From contig CAVXCV010000011.1 in NCBI GenBank assembly GCA_963760405.1, positions 1-64,000 on the forward strand: 64,000 nt of DNA, written 5' to 3'. Under the pieces are notes generated by a model. That model was not told where the DNA came from. It saw nothing but the letters and a program-made list of their open reading frames with translations, and made no database searches. The first letter of the stretch is position 1, and the number at the start of each line of letters is the position of its first letter. The position numbers and the translations under genes were made by a program. Shown in pieces: positions 9,054 through 17,470 of the stretch. Origin of the DNA: RYN-230 sp963760405 (GTDB taxonomy: Bacteria > Actinomycetota > Actinomycetes > Streptosporangiales > Streptosporangiaceae).

Positions 9054-9180
9054 TCAGGACTTAGGCATCAGCACGTTGCTGATGATGTAGACGGTCGCGC
9101 TGGCGGTGGGCACGCCGCCGCAGGCCACCTGAGCGCCGTTGACCTCGTAGGTGGAGCCCAGCCCGGCCCGGAAGTCTTTC
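9054..9180 (-). pseudogene. Fasciclin-domain protein, C-terminal remnant
   Basis: The minus strand reads STYEVNGAQVACGGVPTASA then TVYIISNVLMPKS and a stop at 9054-9056. This is the last beta-strand block of the fasciclin fold (VNGA...V.CG.V.TANATVYII..VLMP). Upstream of about 9180 the homology ends, and the sequence merges into the sigK promoter on the other strand. In Mycobacterium tuberculosis, SigK controls the fasciclin lipoproteins Mpt70 and Mpt83. Finding a fasciclin remnant here fits that functional link. The signal peptide and most of the domain are missing. Confidence 0.65.
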
Positions 9181-9189
9181 TGACCTGGA

Positions 9190-9224
9190 CCGATCCGCTG
9201 GCAGACCTGATTCGAATACTGGTC
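9190..9224 (+). promoter_or_regulatory. Putative SigK autoregulatory promoter (leaderless)
   Basis: CGATCC at 9191-9196 and TCGAAT at 9212-9217 are separated by 15 bases. This resembles the SigK consensus known from mycobacteria (CCATCC and CCGAAT, 15-16 bases apart). The ATG of sigK begins 8 bases after the -10-like box, so the start point would fall at or next to the start codon, giving a leaderless transcript. No Shine-Dalgarno sequence is visible, which agrees with this. Confidence 0.55.
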
Positions 9225-9824
9225 ATGAGCACACGTGATGTGCGGGCGGCCCAGCCCGACCCTCGTCCCCGGCCAGCGCCGGACGAGGACCTGGCCTGGC
9301 TGCTCGCCCATGTGGCCCGGGGGGACGAGCCGGCCTTCGAGGCCGCCTACGATCGCCTGGCCCGGCCCGTCTACGGGCTGATCCGCCGGGTGGTCCGCGA
9401 TCCGGCGCAGTCCGAGGAAGTCGCCCAGGAGGTCCTGCTGGAAATCTGGCGGACCGCGTCCCGGTTCGACGCGTCCCGGGGTAGCGCGATGACCTGGGTC
9501 ATGACGATCGCGCACCGGCGCGCCATCGACCGGGTCCGCTCGGCGAGCGCCGAGACCAGACGGGAGCAGAAAGCCGGCCGGCTCCAGCCACCGGAGCCCG
9601 CCGGGGTGGCCGAGGCGGTCGAGTCGCAGCTGGACGCGGAACGGGTGCGCCGGTGCCTCGGCTCCCTTACCGAATTGCAACGAGAGTCGATCACCCTCGC
9701 CTATTACCAGGGCTACACCTACCCTCAGGTGGCGGCGGCGCTGGGCACCGCGCTCGGCACGATCAAGACCCGGATCAGGGATGGCCTGATCCGGATGCGC
9801 GACTGCATGGGGGTGAACTCGTGA
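9225..9824 (+). CDS. sigK: ECF RNA polymerase sigma factor SigK
   Basis: The protein is 199 residues. Region 2 is clear (YDRLARPVYGLIRRVVRDP, SEEVAQEVLLEIWRTASRFD, and AMTWVMTIAHRRAIDRVRS for -10 recognition). Region 4 carries the helix-turn-helix (LTELQRESITLAYYQGYTYP, VAAALGTALGTIKTRIRDGL). The pattern matches the ECF19/SigK type. The stop overlaps the GTG of the anti-sigma gene (GTGA), the usual sigK-rskA coupling. It directs RNA polymerase when RskA is inactivated, in mycobacteria through membrane proteolysis. Confidence 0.9.
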   Translation: MSTRDVRAAQPDPRPRPAPDEDLAWLLAHVARGDEPAFEAAYDRLARPVYGLIRRVVRDPAQSEEVAQEVLLEIWRTASRFDASRGSAMTWVMTIAHRRAIDRVRSASAETRREQKAGRLQPPEPAGVAEAVESQLDAERVRRCLGSLTELQRESITLAYYQGYTYPQVAAALGTALGTIKTRIRDGLIRMRDCMGVNS

Positions 9825-10588
9825 TACTTGGCCGCCATGACCTGCACGGCCTGACCGGGGTCTACGCCGTGGACGCGCTGGCCGGCGCCGAGCGGGACCA
9901 GTTCGAGTTCCACCTGAACCGCTGCCAGCAGTGCGCGAACGAGGTCCGCGGTTTCCGGGAGACCACGACCCGGCTGGCGCTGGCGGTAGCCGCCACCCCG
10001 CCAGCCGGGCTGCGCGAGCGGGTGCTCGCGGCCGTCGCCATCACCCGCCAGCTTCCGCCCGAGATGCCCGAGGCAGCGGCCCGGCGGTCCCAGCCGTCCC
10101 GGTCCGCCCGGTCCATCGGGCGTGGCTGGTACCCGCGGCTCGCCACGGCCGTGGCCGTGGCCGCGCTGGCCGCGGCGGTGGCGCTCGGCATCACCCAGGC
10201 CACCACCCAGCACCAGCTGAACCAGGCCCAGGCGCAGAACCAGGCGGTAGCGTCGGTGCTGGCCGCGCCGGACGCCCAGCTGGCGAGCCGCAGCACGCTG
10301 GCGGGCGGGCTAGCCACAGTCGTCGTCTCCCGGTCCAGGCATGCCCTGGTCATCACCACCTCGGGGCTGCCCGCGCTGACCGGGGGCAAGGTCTACGAGC
10401 TGTGGTACCTGGCGCCGGGGAACGTGCGGCCTGCCGGGCTGCTCCCGGCGGTGACGCACGGCCAGACTGCGCCACTGCTGGCCGCCCACATCACCGCCGG
10501 GGACAAGATGGCCCTCACCGTGGAGCCAGCGGGCGGCACCTCCCACCCCACCACCACGCCCATCCTGGTCATGTCCCTCCCCGCCTGA
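9821..10588 (+). CDS. rskA: Anti-sigma-K factor RskA
   Basis: This starts at the GTG overlapping the sigK stop. The N-terminal cytoplasmic anti-sigma domain has LTGVYAVDALAGAERDQFEF and an H-x3-C-x2-C zinc motif (HLNRCQQC). A single transmembrane helix lies near residues 108-126 (ATAVAVAALAAAVALGITQA). The extracytoplasmic RskA domain has VVVSRSRHALVITTSGLPAL and GGKVYELWYLAPG, typical of the family. Length is 255 residues. It sequesters SigK at the membrane. Confidence 0.9.
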   Translation: MILGRHDLHGLTGVYAVDALAGAERDQFEFHLNRCQQCANEVRGFRETTTRLALAVAATPPAGLRERVLAAVAITRQLPPEMPEAAARRSQPSRSARSIGRGWYPRLATAVAVAALAAAVALGITQATTQHQLNQAQAQNQAVASVLAAPDAQLASRSTLAGGLATVVVSRSRHALVITTSGLPALTGGKVYELWYLAPGNVRPAGLLPAVTHGQTAPLLAAHITAGDKMALTVEPAGGTSHPTTTPILVMSLPA

Positions 10589-10646
10589 CGGCGGCCGCTC
10601 ACCGCTGGCGCCGCCGGGAGGCCGGCCGCCCGGCTACGGTTGTGGT

Positions 10647-11342
10647 ATGAGCATGGTGAACGGCTCCCCGGGCCTGGCCCCGGCCCAGGGCGGCCCGAAC
10701 GTCCTGGTTGTGGAGGACGACCCTGGCCTGGCCACGCAGCTGGTCCGCGGGCTGAGCCGGGGCGGCTACCAGGTGGACCACGTCACGACCGGGCTGGAAG
10801 CACTGGCCGCCGGAACTCCCGACGTGGTGCTGCTGGACCTCGGGCTGCCCGACCTGGACGGCGTGACGGTATGCCGCCGCCTCCGCGAGCGGTCCGCGGC
10901 CGCGATCATCGTGGTGACAGCCCGCGGCGAGGAACCAGAGCGGGTCCTGGCGCTGGACGCGGGTGCCGACGACTACCTGGTCAAGCCGTTCGGCCTGGCC
11001 GAGCTGCTGGCCCGGATCCGCGCGGTGCTGCGCCGGATCCGGCCGGAGGACGAGATACTCCGGCACGGCCCGCTCACCGTGGACCTGCGGACCCGCAAGG
11101 TGACCGTGCACGGCCGTGAGGTGGCGCTCACTCCCAAGGAGTTCGACATCCTGGAGTGCCTGGCCACCGATCCGGGACGGGTGATGAGCCGCCAGGAGAT
11201 CCTGGAAAGCGCCTGGGACGCCCACTGGTACGGGCCCACCAAAGTCCTGGATGTGCACGTCGCGGCGCTGCGCCGCAAGCTCGACCTGCCCGGCCTGATC
11301 GAGACTGCCTACGGCAGGGGTTTCCGGCTCGGCGAGGTCTGA
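10647..11342 (+). CDS. OmpR-family two-component response regulator
   Basis: The protein is 231 residues. The receiver domain has acidic Asp24/Asp25, the phosphoacceptor Asp64 in VVLLDLGLPDLDG, a conserved Thr (VVTARGEE) and Lys in YLVKPFGLAELLARI. The C-terminal winged helix has LTPKEFDILECLATDPGRVM and VDVHVAALRRKL-like (LDVHVAALRRKLD). Its TGA overlaps the kinase ATG (TGATG), so the pair is translationally coupled. A candidate binding site of 11-bp direct repeats lies just after the kinase gene. Confidence 0.93.
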   Translation: MSMVNGSPGLAPAQGGPNVLVVEDDPGLATQLVRGLSRGGYQVDHVTTGLEALAAGTPDVVLLDLGLPDLDGVTVCRRLRERSAAAIIVVTARGEEPERVLALDAGADDYLVKPFGLAELLARIRAVLRRIRPEDEILRHGPLTVDLRTRKVTVHGREVALTPKEFDILECLATDPGRVMSRQEILESAWDAHWYGPTKVLDVHVAALRRKLDLPGLIETAYGRGFRLGEV

Positions 11343-12721
11343 TGGCCCGGCGCATCGTCTTGACGATGCTCGCCCTGATCGGCGCGCTGCTCATCACCAC
11401 GATCGTGCCGCTCGGCCTGATCACCACCGGGCGCGAGCGCAGCTCGTTCCGGCAGGACACCACCTTGTCCGCCCAGGCGCTGGCCGGCGTGGCCGAGGAC
11501 AACCTGGCTGATCACCCGCCCGGCCGGGCGCTGGGCCGGGCGCTGGCACAGGCCCGGCGGGACGGGGAACAGGTCCGCGTCTACGACGCCCGCCGCCAGC
11601 TGGTCGCCAGCGCCGGGAATGGTGGCCCGCCCGTCTCCGCGGCCACGCTCGCGGCGGTCCTGCACGGCCGGGCCATCACCGACACCACCGGGGATGACCG
11701 GATGGGGATCATCGTCCCGGTCAGCAACGACGGAGACGGGGGCGGCGTGGTCGGGGCGGTCCTGCTGGCCCGGTCAACCTCGGAACTGGAAGAGCGGGTC
11801 GCCGTGCTGTGGGCCTGGCTGGCCGCGGTGGCGGCCGCCGGGCTGGCCGCGGCCGCGGTGGCGGCGATCGCGCTGGCCCGCTGGGTGAGCCGGCCGCTCA
11901 GCGCCCTGGACGTCGCGGCCGAGCGGCTCGGCAGCGGGGCGCTGGACACCCGGTCTGCGGCCACGGCCGGGCCGCCCGAGGTGCGGCGGCTGGCCCGGAA
12001 CTTCAACACGATGGCCGGGCGGCTGGAGGCGCTGGTCCACGGTAACCGCGCCGCCATGGCCGATGTCTCGCACCAGTTGCGCACCCCGCTCGCTGCCCTC
12101 CGGCTCCGGCTGGACGTGCTGACCCAGGACGCCGACCAGGCCACGGCGGAGGAACTGGCTGGCGCGCAGGGCGAGATCGCCCGGCTCTCGCACCTGGTCA
12201 ACGGGCTGCTCGCGGTGGCCCGCGCGGAGAGCGTACTGGTCGAGCCGGTCAGCATCCGGGTCGATGAGGTGATCAGGGACCGGGCCGCCGCGTGGCGGCC
12301 GGTGGCCGAGGAACGCGGCGTGGCCCTGCGCCAGTCCTGCCCGGGCGCGTTGTCCGCGCTGGCCGGCCCGGGGCACCTGGAGCAGGTACTGGACAACCTG
12401 CTGGCCAACGCCCTGGACGCGGTGCCGGGTGGCGGCCAGGTACTGGTCAGCGCGGCGGCTGGCACCGACCGGATCACCGTGGTGGTCGCGGACGACGGCC
12501 CGGGGATGAGCCCGCGCCAGCAGGAGATGGCCTTCCGCCGGTTCGTCAGCAGCACCCCCGGCGGCGCCGGGCTGGGCCTGGCCATCGTGCACCGGCTGGT
12601 CACCTCCAACGGCGGCGCCACCGGGCTGTCCGATACGCCTGGCGGCGGGCTGACCGTGACCGTCCAGCTACCCGCGGACCACGGATCACCCTCCGGTCGC
12701 GGTATTCCTTACCAGTCCTGA
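11342..12721 (+). CDS. Two-component sensor histidine kinase (HAMP-HisKA-HATPase)
   Basis: This 459-residue membrane kinase has TM1 at about residues 5-28, an extracytoplasmic sensor loop of some 120 residues, and TM2 near 158-180 (LAAVAAAGLAAAAVAAIALA). A HAMP segment follows, then the H-box DVSHQLRTPL with His244, the N-box DNLLANALDA, G1 DDGPGM, the F-box MAFRRFV and G2 GGAGLGLAIVH. It pairs with the overlapping response regulator. The signal is unknown. The DUF4405-like membrane protein downstream may be its target. Confidence 0.92.
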   Translation: MARRIVLTMLALIGALLITTIVPLGLITTGRERSSFRQDTTLSAQALAGVAEDNLADHPPGRALGRALAQARRDGEQVRVYDARRQLVASAGNGGPPVSAATLAAVLHGRAITDTTGDDRMGIIVPVSNDGDGGGVVGAVLLARSTSELEERVAVLWAWLAAVAAAGLAAAAVAAIALARWVSRPLSALDVAAERLGSGALDTRSAATAGPPEVRRLARNFNTMAGRLEALVHGNRAAMADVSHQLRTPLAALRLRLDVLTQDADQATAEELAGAQGEIARLSHLVNGLLAVARAESVLVEPVSIRVDEVIRDRAAAWRPVAEERGVALRQSCPGALSALAGPGHLEQVLDNLLANALDAVPGGGQVLVSAAAGTDRITVVVADDGPGMSPRQQEMAFRRFVSSTPGGAGLGLAIVHRLVTSNGGATGLSDTPGGGLTVTVQLPADHGSPSGRGIPYQS

Positions 12722-12734
12722 ACCATTCCTGAAC
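12706..12734 (+). promoter_or_regulatory. 11-bp-spaced direct repeats, candidate response-regulator box
   Basis: TCCTGAAC occurs at 12716-12723 and again at 12727-12734, exactly 11 bases apart. A weaker TCCTTACC copy lies at 12706-12713. OmpR/PhoB-type regulators commonly bind tandem repeats with this helical spacing. The site overlaps the kinase stop codon and precedes the next gene at 12862, so it is placed to control that gene. Confidence 0.5.
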
Positions 12735-12861
12735 TACTTCCCGCAGGAGCGCACCGCACGCTGGAGTGTCGGGACTGGCCTGGCGCCGGTGCGGTGCGGT
12801 GCGCGCACCCTATGAGGGCAGGCGCACGGGGTGCTGCTCACCAGGGGAGAGAAGTGATCTG

Positions 12862-13730
12862 ATGGCCGGAAACAGGCCCGGGCCCGCCGCCCGGCATGAC
12901 CGGCATGACCGGCATGAGCCGCGCGCACCGCGAGCGCCCCGCGAGGTGCGCGATCCCCGGGTGGGCCGCGACGTCTGGGAGCCGGCTAACCCGCGGCCGG
13001 TGCGTACCGCCCAGCCCTGGGAGCAGCCGCAGCCCGGGCCGCAGCCGGGGGGACAGCCGCTGCCGGGGGACAGCCGCCGCGGAGATCGCGGCCGCCCGGG
13101 GCCGGGCCACGGCAGACCCGCCGCCGGGACACCACCGGCGGTGCCGAGGGCAACGAGCGGCTGACCGCGGCGACCGGGGCGGTACTACTGGTCCTGTTCG
13201 CCGCTGAGGGCGTCACCCTCCTGGCCATCCACCAGCTGATCACGCTGCACTTCTTCCTCGGCATGCTGCTGCTCGGGCCGGTCACGCTCAAGGCGTGCTC
13301 CGTCTGCTACCGGTTCGCCCGCTACTACGCCGGCCACCCCGACTACCGCCGCAAGGGACCGCCTGCCCCGATTCCCCGGCTGCTCGGCCCGTTCGTGCTG
13401 CTCACCTCGGCCGGAGTGCTGGGCAGCGGGGTCATGCTCGGGATCATCGGGTCAGCGGCTGGCCCGTGGCTGTTCCTGCACAAGGCCTTTTTCGTGCTCT
13501 GGTTCGGCTGCATGACCATTCACGTGCTGACCTACATCTGGCGGCTGCCCCAGCTCATCGGGCCGGACCTCCGGGAGCGGGCCGGCTACCAGCGGACCCG
13601 CGAGGTGCTGGCCGGGCGGCCCGCCCGCTGGCTGCTGCTGACCGCCGCACTGCTGGCTGGCCTGCTCATCGCGGTGCTCACCGTCCACCTGTCCGCACCA
13701 TGGGCGGGCCTCCACTCGCTCGGGCACTAG
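12862..13730 (+). pseudogene. Four-helix membrane protein (DUF4405/cytochrome b-like) with Pro-rich N-terminus, apparent frameshift
   Basis: An ATG at 12862 after GGGGAGAGAAG opens a hydrophilic stretch rich in Arg, His, Pro and Gly, including a DRHDRHE run. A frame change between about 13080 and 13130 is needed to reach the frame coding ERLTAATGAVLLVLFAAEGV and the rest of the membrane domain. Hydrophobic helices lie at 13155-13220, 13235-13300, 13380-13450 and 13480-13550, with a final one near 13620-13685. Histidines in HQLITLHFF, LHKAFF and IHVLTYIW sit in or near helices and could ligate haem, as in DUF4405 or cytochrome b561-like proteins. The function is unproven. The location suggests control by the upstream two-component pair. 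Confidence 0.65.
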
Positions 13731-13791
13731 CCTGGTCCCGGCCGGGTCATATCCCCGGAACCGCAGGAACATCATTGCTACCGTTGCGAAC

Positions 13792-14037
13792 ATGTCCGTG
13801 AAGACTTTCAGCATCAGCATGGGTGAGCGTGCTTACCGCCAGGCCCGGGCTGAGGCAGACCGCGCCGGACTGTCCATGTCGGCCTGGATGACCCGGGCGG
13901 CGCGGGAGAAGATCCAGCGCGACGCGGCGAGTGCCATCGCCGAGGCGGACCGGCTGACCGGGCACGCCTGGGCGGACTGGGCCGAGGCCAACGCGGGCGA
14001 CGATTTCCCACCCGGGGCTGGCAAGGGCGCCGCGTGA
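13792..14037 (+). CDS. Ribbon-helix-helix-like antitoxin
   Basis: This 81-residue protein begins MSVKTFSISMGERAYRQARA, with a short beta-strand followed by a helix, and then SMSAWMTRAAREKIQRDA. This is the arrangement of CopG/RHH antitoxins. The acidic C-terminal tail (AWADWAEANAGDDF) would wrap the toxin. It overlaps the next gene by four bases, so the pair forms a classic type II toxin-antitoxin unit, and it probably represses its own promoter. Confidence 0.75.
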   Translation: MSVKTFSISMGERAYRQARAEADRAGLSMSAWMTRAAREKIQRDAASAIAEADRLTGHAWADWAEANAGDDFPPGAGKGAA

Positions 14038-14348
14038 ACCGCGGTGACATCTTCGCCTACAAAGGCGTAGCCCGGGCCGGCTACGTCGCCATCGTGAGCA
14101 ACGACGGGTTCAACGCGATCACCGGCCACCCGCTTGTGGTCAAGGTCAGCGACCGGCCCGACCTCACCGAGACCCCGTATGTCGTCGCGCTCACCCGGGA
14201 CGACCCGGTAGCTGGCCACCTGGAGTCCTACTCCGCGGTCCGGGTACGCCGGAGCAGGCTGTCCGGGGACCGGGTCGGGCAGCTCGCCGAGGAGACCATG
14301 CGCAAGCTCGACGACGCCCTCGCGCTGATCTTCGACTACGAGGCCTGA
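14034..14348 (+). CDS. MazF/PemK-like toxin
   Basis: This GTG-started, 104-residue protein begins MNRGDIFAYKGVARAGYVAI (the family's N-R-G-D-I/V opening). It continues with IVSNDGFNAITGHPLVVKV (position of the conserved S/N-x-D/A), AVRVRRSRLSGDRVGQLAEE and a C-terminal helix. This is the PemK/MazF fold of sequence-specific mRNA interferases. The canonical R-P-x-x-V is altered, so activity is likely but not certain. Translation is coupled to the antitoxin. Confidence 0.75.
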   Translation: MNRGDIFAYKGVARAGYVAIVSNDGFNAITGHPLVVKVSDRPDLTETPYVVALTRDDPVAGHLESYSAVRVRRSRLSGDRVGQLAEETMRKLDDALALIFDYEA

Positions 14349-14357
14349 CCCGTCCCG

Positions 14358-14391
14358 GATCAGGGTGCCGCGGCGATCAGGGTGCCGCGGC
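14358..14391. repeat. 17-bp tandem duplication at the encapsulin 3' end
   Basis: GATCAGGGTGCCGCGGC occurs twice in direct succession (14358-14374 and 14375-14391). The second copy contains the encapsulin stop codon, and the first extends toward the convergent toxin gene. Only the C-terminal residues Ala-Ala-Pro are affected. Confidence 0.8.
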
Positions 14392-15184
14392 GGAGAGCGC
14401 GACGGCGGCCTCGCTGGTCGCCACCAGGAACGTCAGCGTCTCCTGCAGGTACAGTTCGACGCTGGCCGCATCGTGGCCCAGGTAGCCGATCGAGACATCC
14501 TGGCCGAGATGCAGGGCGAAGTCGCCGCCCCGCGTGGTCAGCACGAAGGCGCCCTTGATCGCGGGCGCCCAGATGATCTCCCCATCGATCAGCCGCTTGA
14601 TGTGCTCATGCACCGGGTAGCCGTGATCGGTGGTCTCGCTGACGGCGGTGTACGCATCGGCGCTCAGTACCACGGAGTACGGCCCGTCCACGCCGGCGAT
14701 CCGCAGGTGACGCAGGGCCTCAGCGATCGCCATGGGGTAACTGGTCACCTCGGCGGGCAGCGTCACCGCCGGGTTGCTGGCCTCCTCGCGGATCCCGGCG
14801 ATACCACCGGCCGGGTAGCCCTCGAAAATGGCCCGGTCCTCGGCGAACGCAACCTGCCGGGCGGCGTCCTTGACCGGCTGCCAGTCGGAGTCCTGGGCTC
14901 CCCGATCCACGTCATCCACGGCCTGCCCGGCTGACCTGGAACGGCACCCGGAACTCGATCACCGGCTGGATCTCCCGCTGCTGGGCCAGCACTCCGTCAT
15001 GTGGTGCGTCGATGCCGCGGACGTGGCCCGTGCCGACCGCGGAGAAGGCGGTCCCCGCCGGTCCGTGCACGTCCACCACCCGCCGGCCGGCCAGGTTGCG
15101 CTTGAGCGTGCGCGCTGCCTCTTCCTGGATCCCGGTCCAGGCGGCGGCGGAGATCGGGGCTAGTTCGCGGTGCAGGTTATTCAT
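14377..15184 (-). pseudogene. Encapsulin nanocompartment shell protein, one frameshift
   Basis: The N-terminal frame begins at the ATG complementary to 15182-15184 with MNNLHRELAPISAAAWTGIQ. It continues through RRVVDVHGPAG, VGTGHVRGIDAP, REIQPVIEFRVPFQVSRA. A single-base shift near 14924 leads to VDDVDRGAQDSDWQPVKDAA and the rest of the HK97-like shell fold, ending GQDVSIGYLGHDAASVELYL...AVALSAAAP. This is a family 1 encapsulin of about 268 residues. The start overlaps the DyP peroxidase stop by eight bases, so shell and cargo are translationally coupled. Restoring one base gives an intact shell, and a sequencing error is likely. Confidence 0.9.
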
Positions 15185-16310
15185 GCTGGGAGACTCCTCT
15201 GAGGCTGCCGATGCCGAGCGATCCATCCGGGCCGGACAGCGGCGCGGGATCAGCCGCGCCACCCGCGCCACCCGGGACGGCCGTCCCCTCCGTGCCGTCT
15301 GTGCCCTCCGTGTCGCCGGCGCCCGCTGGGTCCGCGAGTTCGGCCAGGCTGTCCAGCAACGACAAGGACGGCACGAAGAACAGCGTCCCGGTGACCGCGT
15401 GGCTGACGTCGAGCAGCCGGTCGTAGTTACCGGGCGGGCGGCCGATGAACATGTTCCGCAGCATCTGCTCGACCGGCTCCGGCGAGCGGGCGTAACCGAT
15501 GAAGTAGGTGCCGAATTCGCCCCCGGCGACGTTCCCGAACGGCATGTTGTCCCGGACGATCTGGATTTCCTCGCCGCTCGCGTCAGTGATCGTGGTCAGC
15601 GCGTTGTGCGCGTACGACGGCTTCACCGCGTCGTCGAGCTCGATGTCGGACAGCTTCTCCCGGCCGACGATGCGTTCCTGCTCCTCGACCGGCAGCGCGT
15701 CCCACTTGGCCAGATCGTGCAGGTACTTCTGCACGATCACGTAGCTGCCGCCCGCGAAGTCCGGGTCTTCCGCGCCGATCACCGTCGCCTCGACCGCCTC
15801 CTGGCCGACCGGGTTCTCCGTGCCGTCCACGAAGCCGATGAGATCCCGGTCGTCGAAGTAGCGGAAACCGTGCACCTCGTCGACCGCGGTGATCGCACCG
15901 CCCAGCCGCTTGACGACCTGGGTGGCCAGCTCGAAGCACAGGTCCATCCGGGCGGCCCGGATATGCAGCAGCAGGTCCCCGGGAGTGGCCACGGCGTGCC
16001 GGCCCTCGAACTCGATCTCCTGGAAGGGATGCAGCCCGGCCGGCCGGGCAGGCCAGCCAAGCTGGTCCCACAAGGCCGCGCCCAGGCCGAGCACGCAGCT
16101 GAGATCCGCTTCGATGTCACGGAAGCCGACCGCGCGGAGCAGGCCGGGCAGGTCGCCGCACAGCGCCCGGACCGCGGCCCTGGCCTCCGCTCCCGGCGCC
16201 ACGGCCAGGACCTGGAAGATCGCCGCGCCGGTGATCGGCTTCGCGACGTCCTGCGTCGCCAGCTTCAGCAGCGACTGCGAGTTGCCTGCTCCCGAGGTGT
16301 CAGCCGTCAT
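15177..16310 (-). CDS. DyP-type peroxidase with encapsulin cargo-loading peptide
   Basis: This 377-residue protein is a type B dye-decolourising peroxidase. Visible features are the G-x-x-D-G motif (GFVDGTENP, catalytic Asp), the proximal haem His in KPSYAHNALTT, and the distal Arg and Asn in IVRDNMPFGN. After the fold ends (LLDSLAEL) there is a flexible acidic Gly/Thr/Pro linker and then DGSLGIGSLRG near the C-terminus. That motif matches the cargo-loading peptide that docks enzymes inside encapsulins. The shell gene follows with an eight-base overlap. The role is peroxide-dependent oxidation inside the compartment; the natural substrate is unknown. Confidence 0.93.
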   Translation of the reverse strand: MTADTSGAGNSQSLLKLATQDVAKPITGAAIFQVLAVAPGAEARAAVRALCGDLPGLLRAVGFRDIEADLSCVLGLGAALWDQLGWPARPAGLHPFQEIEFEGRHAVATPGDLLLHIRAARMDLCFELATQVVKRLGGAITAVDEVHGFRYFDDRDLIGFVDGTENPVGQEAVEATVIGAEDPDFAGGSYVIVQKYLHDLAKWDALPVEEQERIVGREKLSDIELDDAVKPSYAHNALTTITDASGEEIQIVRDNMPFGNVAGGEFGTYFIGYARSPEPVEQMLRNMFIGRPPGNYDRLLDVSHAVTGTLFFVPSLSLLDSLAELADPAGAGDTEGTDGTEGTAVPGGAGGAADPAPLSGPDGSLGIGSLRGVSQHE

Positions 16311-16410
16311 CCGGGGCCTCCGGCGGTCCGGTCCGGGTGCGCGTCGGCGCGCTCATGCGGTCACCGTAGCAGCAGCCTTCCCGGCGGCTCCGGCGGGCCG
16401 GGACCCAGGC

Positions 16411-17430
16411 TCAGTCGGCCTGTCCGGCGGCCGCCGGAGCGTAGTGCGCCGCGAGTTGCTGACGCAGCTTGTACTTGAGCACCTTGCCGCCGACGGTCTC
16501 GGGCAGCGCCTCGGTGAAGATGATCGCTTTCGGCGTCTCGAAGCCCGCGAGCCGCTCCCGGCAGAACGCGATCAGCTCCTGCTCGGCCGGGTGCGCGCCC
16601 GCCTGCGGAATCACGATCGCGGTGACCGCCTCGCCCCACCGGTCGTGCTCGAGCCCGACCACCGCGGCCTTGGCCACGCCCGGGTGCTGGTGCAGCACGG
16701 CCTCCACCCGGATGCTGGACACGTTCTCGCCGCCGGACTTGATGATGTCCTTGTACCGGTCCACCATGATCCGCAGGCCGTCCTCGTCCACGGTGCAGCT
16801 GTCGCCGGAGTGGAACCAGCCATCCCGGAAGGCCAGCTCGGTGGCTTCCAGGTCCTGGTAGTAGCCCGAGCACACCGCGGGGGAACGGTACACCGCCTCG
16901 CCCGGCACCCCGGGCTGGCCGAGCAGATCCTCACCGCCCGGCCCCAGCACGGTCGAGCCGAGCAGCGGGATCGTCACGTCCGGCCGCAGCCCGGCCGCTG
17001 CCACGGTGCTGGCCACTCCCGGCCACAGTTGCGCATCAACGACAACCAGCCGGGGAGCTGCCAGCCGGATGGCGTAGGCCAGCACATCAGTGGCCAGGGA
17101 CGGGTTCACCGGCACTGCCACCAGGCCCGCCTTGGCCGTGCCCAGCTTGGCCAGGTAGGCCTCCACCGAGTTCTCGCAGATCAGCAGCACCCGGTCGCCG
17201 CGCTGCAGGCCGCGGGCGAGCAACCCGTTCGCGAACTGGTTCACGATGTCGTTGGCCTGCCGGTAGGTCAGCCGCTGGAACCGGTCCTCGCCGAACGCGC
17301 CCGGCCAGCCGGTGATCGCCACCTTGTCCGGGCGGCTCCAGGTGACCCGTTCCAGGATGTCCCCTACGCAGACCCGGTCCCAGCGATGGTCCGCGCGCCG
17401 GTTGTACAAGCTGGTGACGTCGATCGGCAC
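16411..17430 (-). pseudogene. Acyl-CoA ligase (AMP-forming), catalytic core deleted in frame
   Basis: The GTG start complementary to 17428-17430 opens a normal N-terminus (KVAITGWPGAF, RLTYRQANDIVNQFANGLLA, GDRVLLICENSVEAYLAKLG). Residues up to about 170 align with the A1-A2 region. The protein then jumps through GPGGEDLLGQPGVPGEAVYR straight to motif A6-A7 (GYYQDLEATELAFRDGWFHS, GD). A8 (RYKDIIKSGGENVSS) and A10 (ETVGGKVLKYKLR) follow. The P-loop motif A3 (T-S-G-T-T-G) and A5 are absent. The open frame is 339 residues instead of about 520. As read it cannot bind ATP. It diverges from the acyl-CoA carboxylase operon. Confidence 0.85.
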
Positions 17431-17470
17431 GGCTGGCTCCCTTGCTTGCCGAGGTGAATGCCGCCGGGAC

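Noticed and set aside
13792..14348. Toxin-antitoxin pair as sign of a mobile element
   Set aside because: No transposase, integrase or terminal repeats were found nearby.
15012..16478. Plus-strand frame opposite DyP peroxidase
   Set aside because: It is a shadow of a strongly conserved gene.
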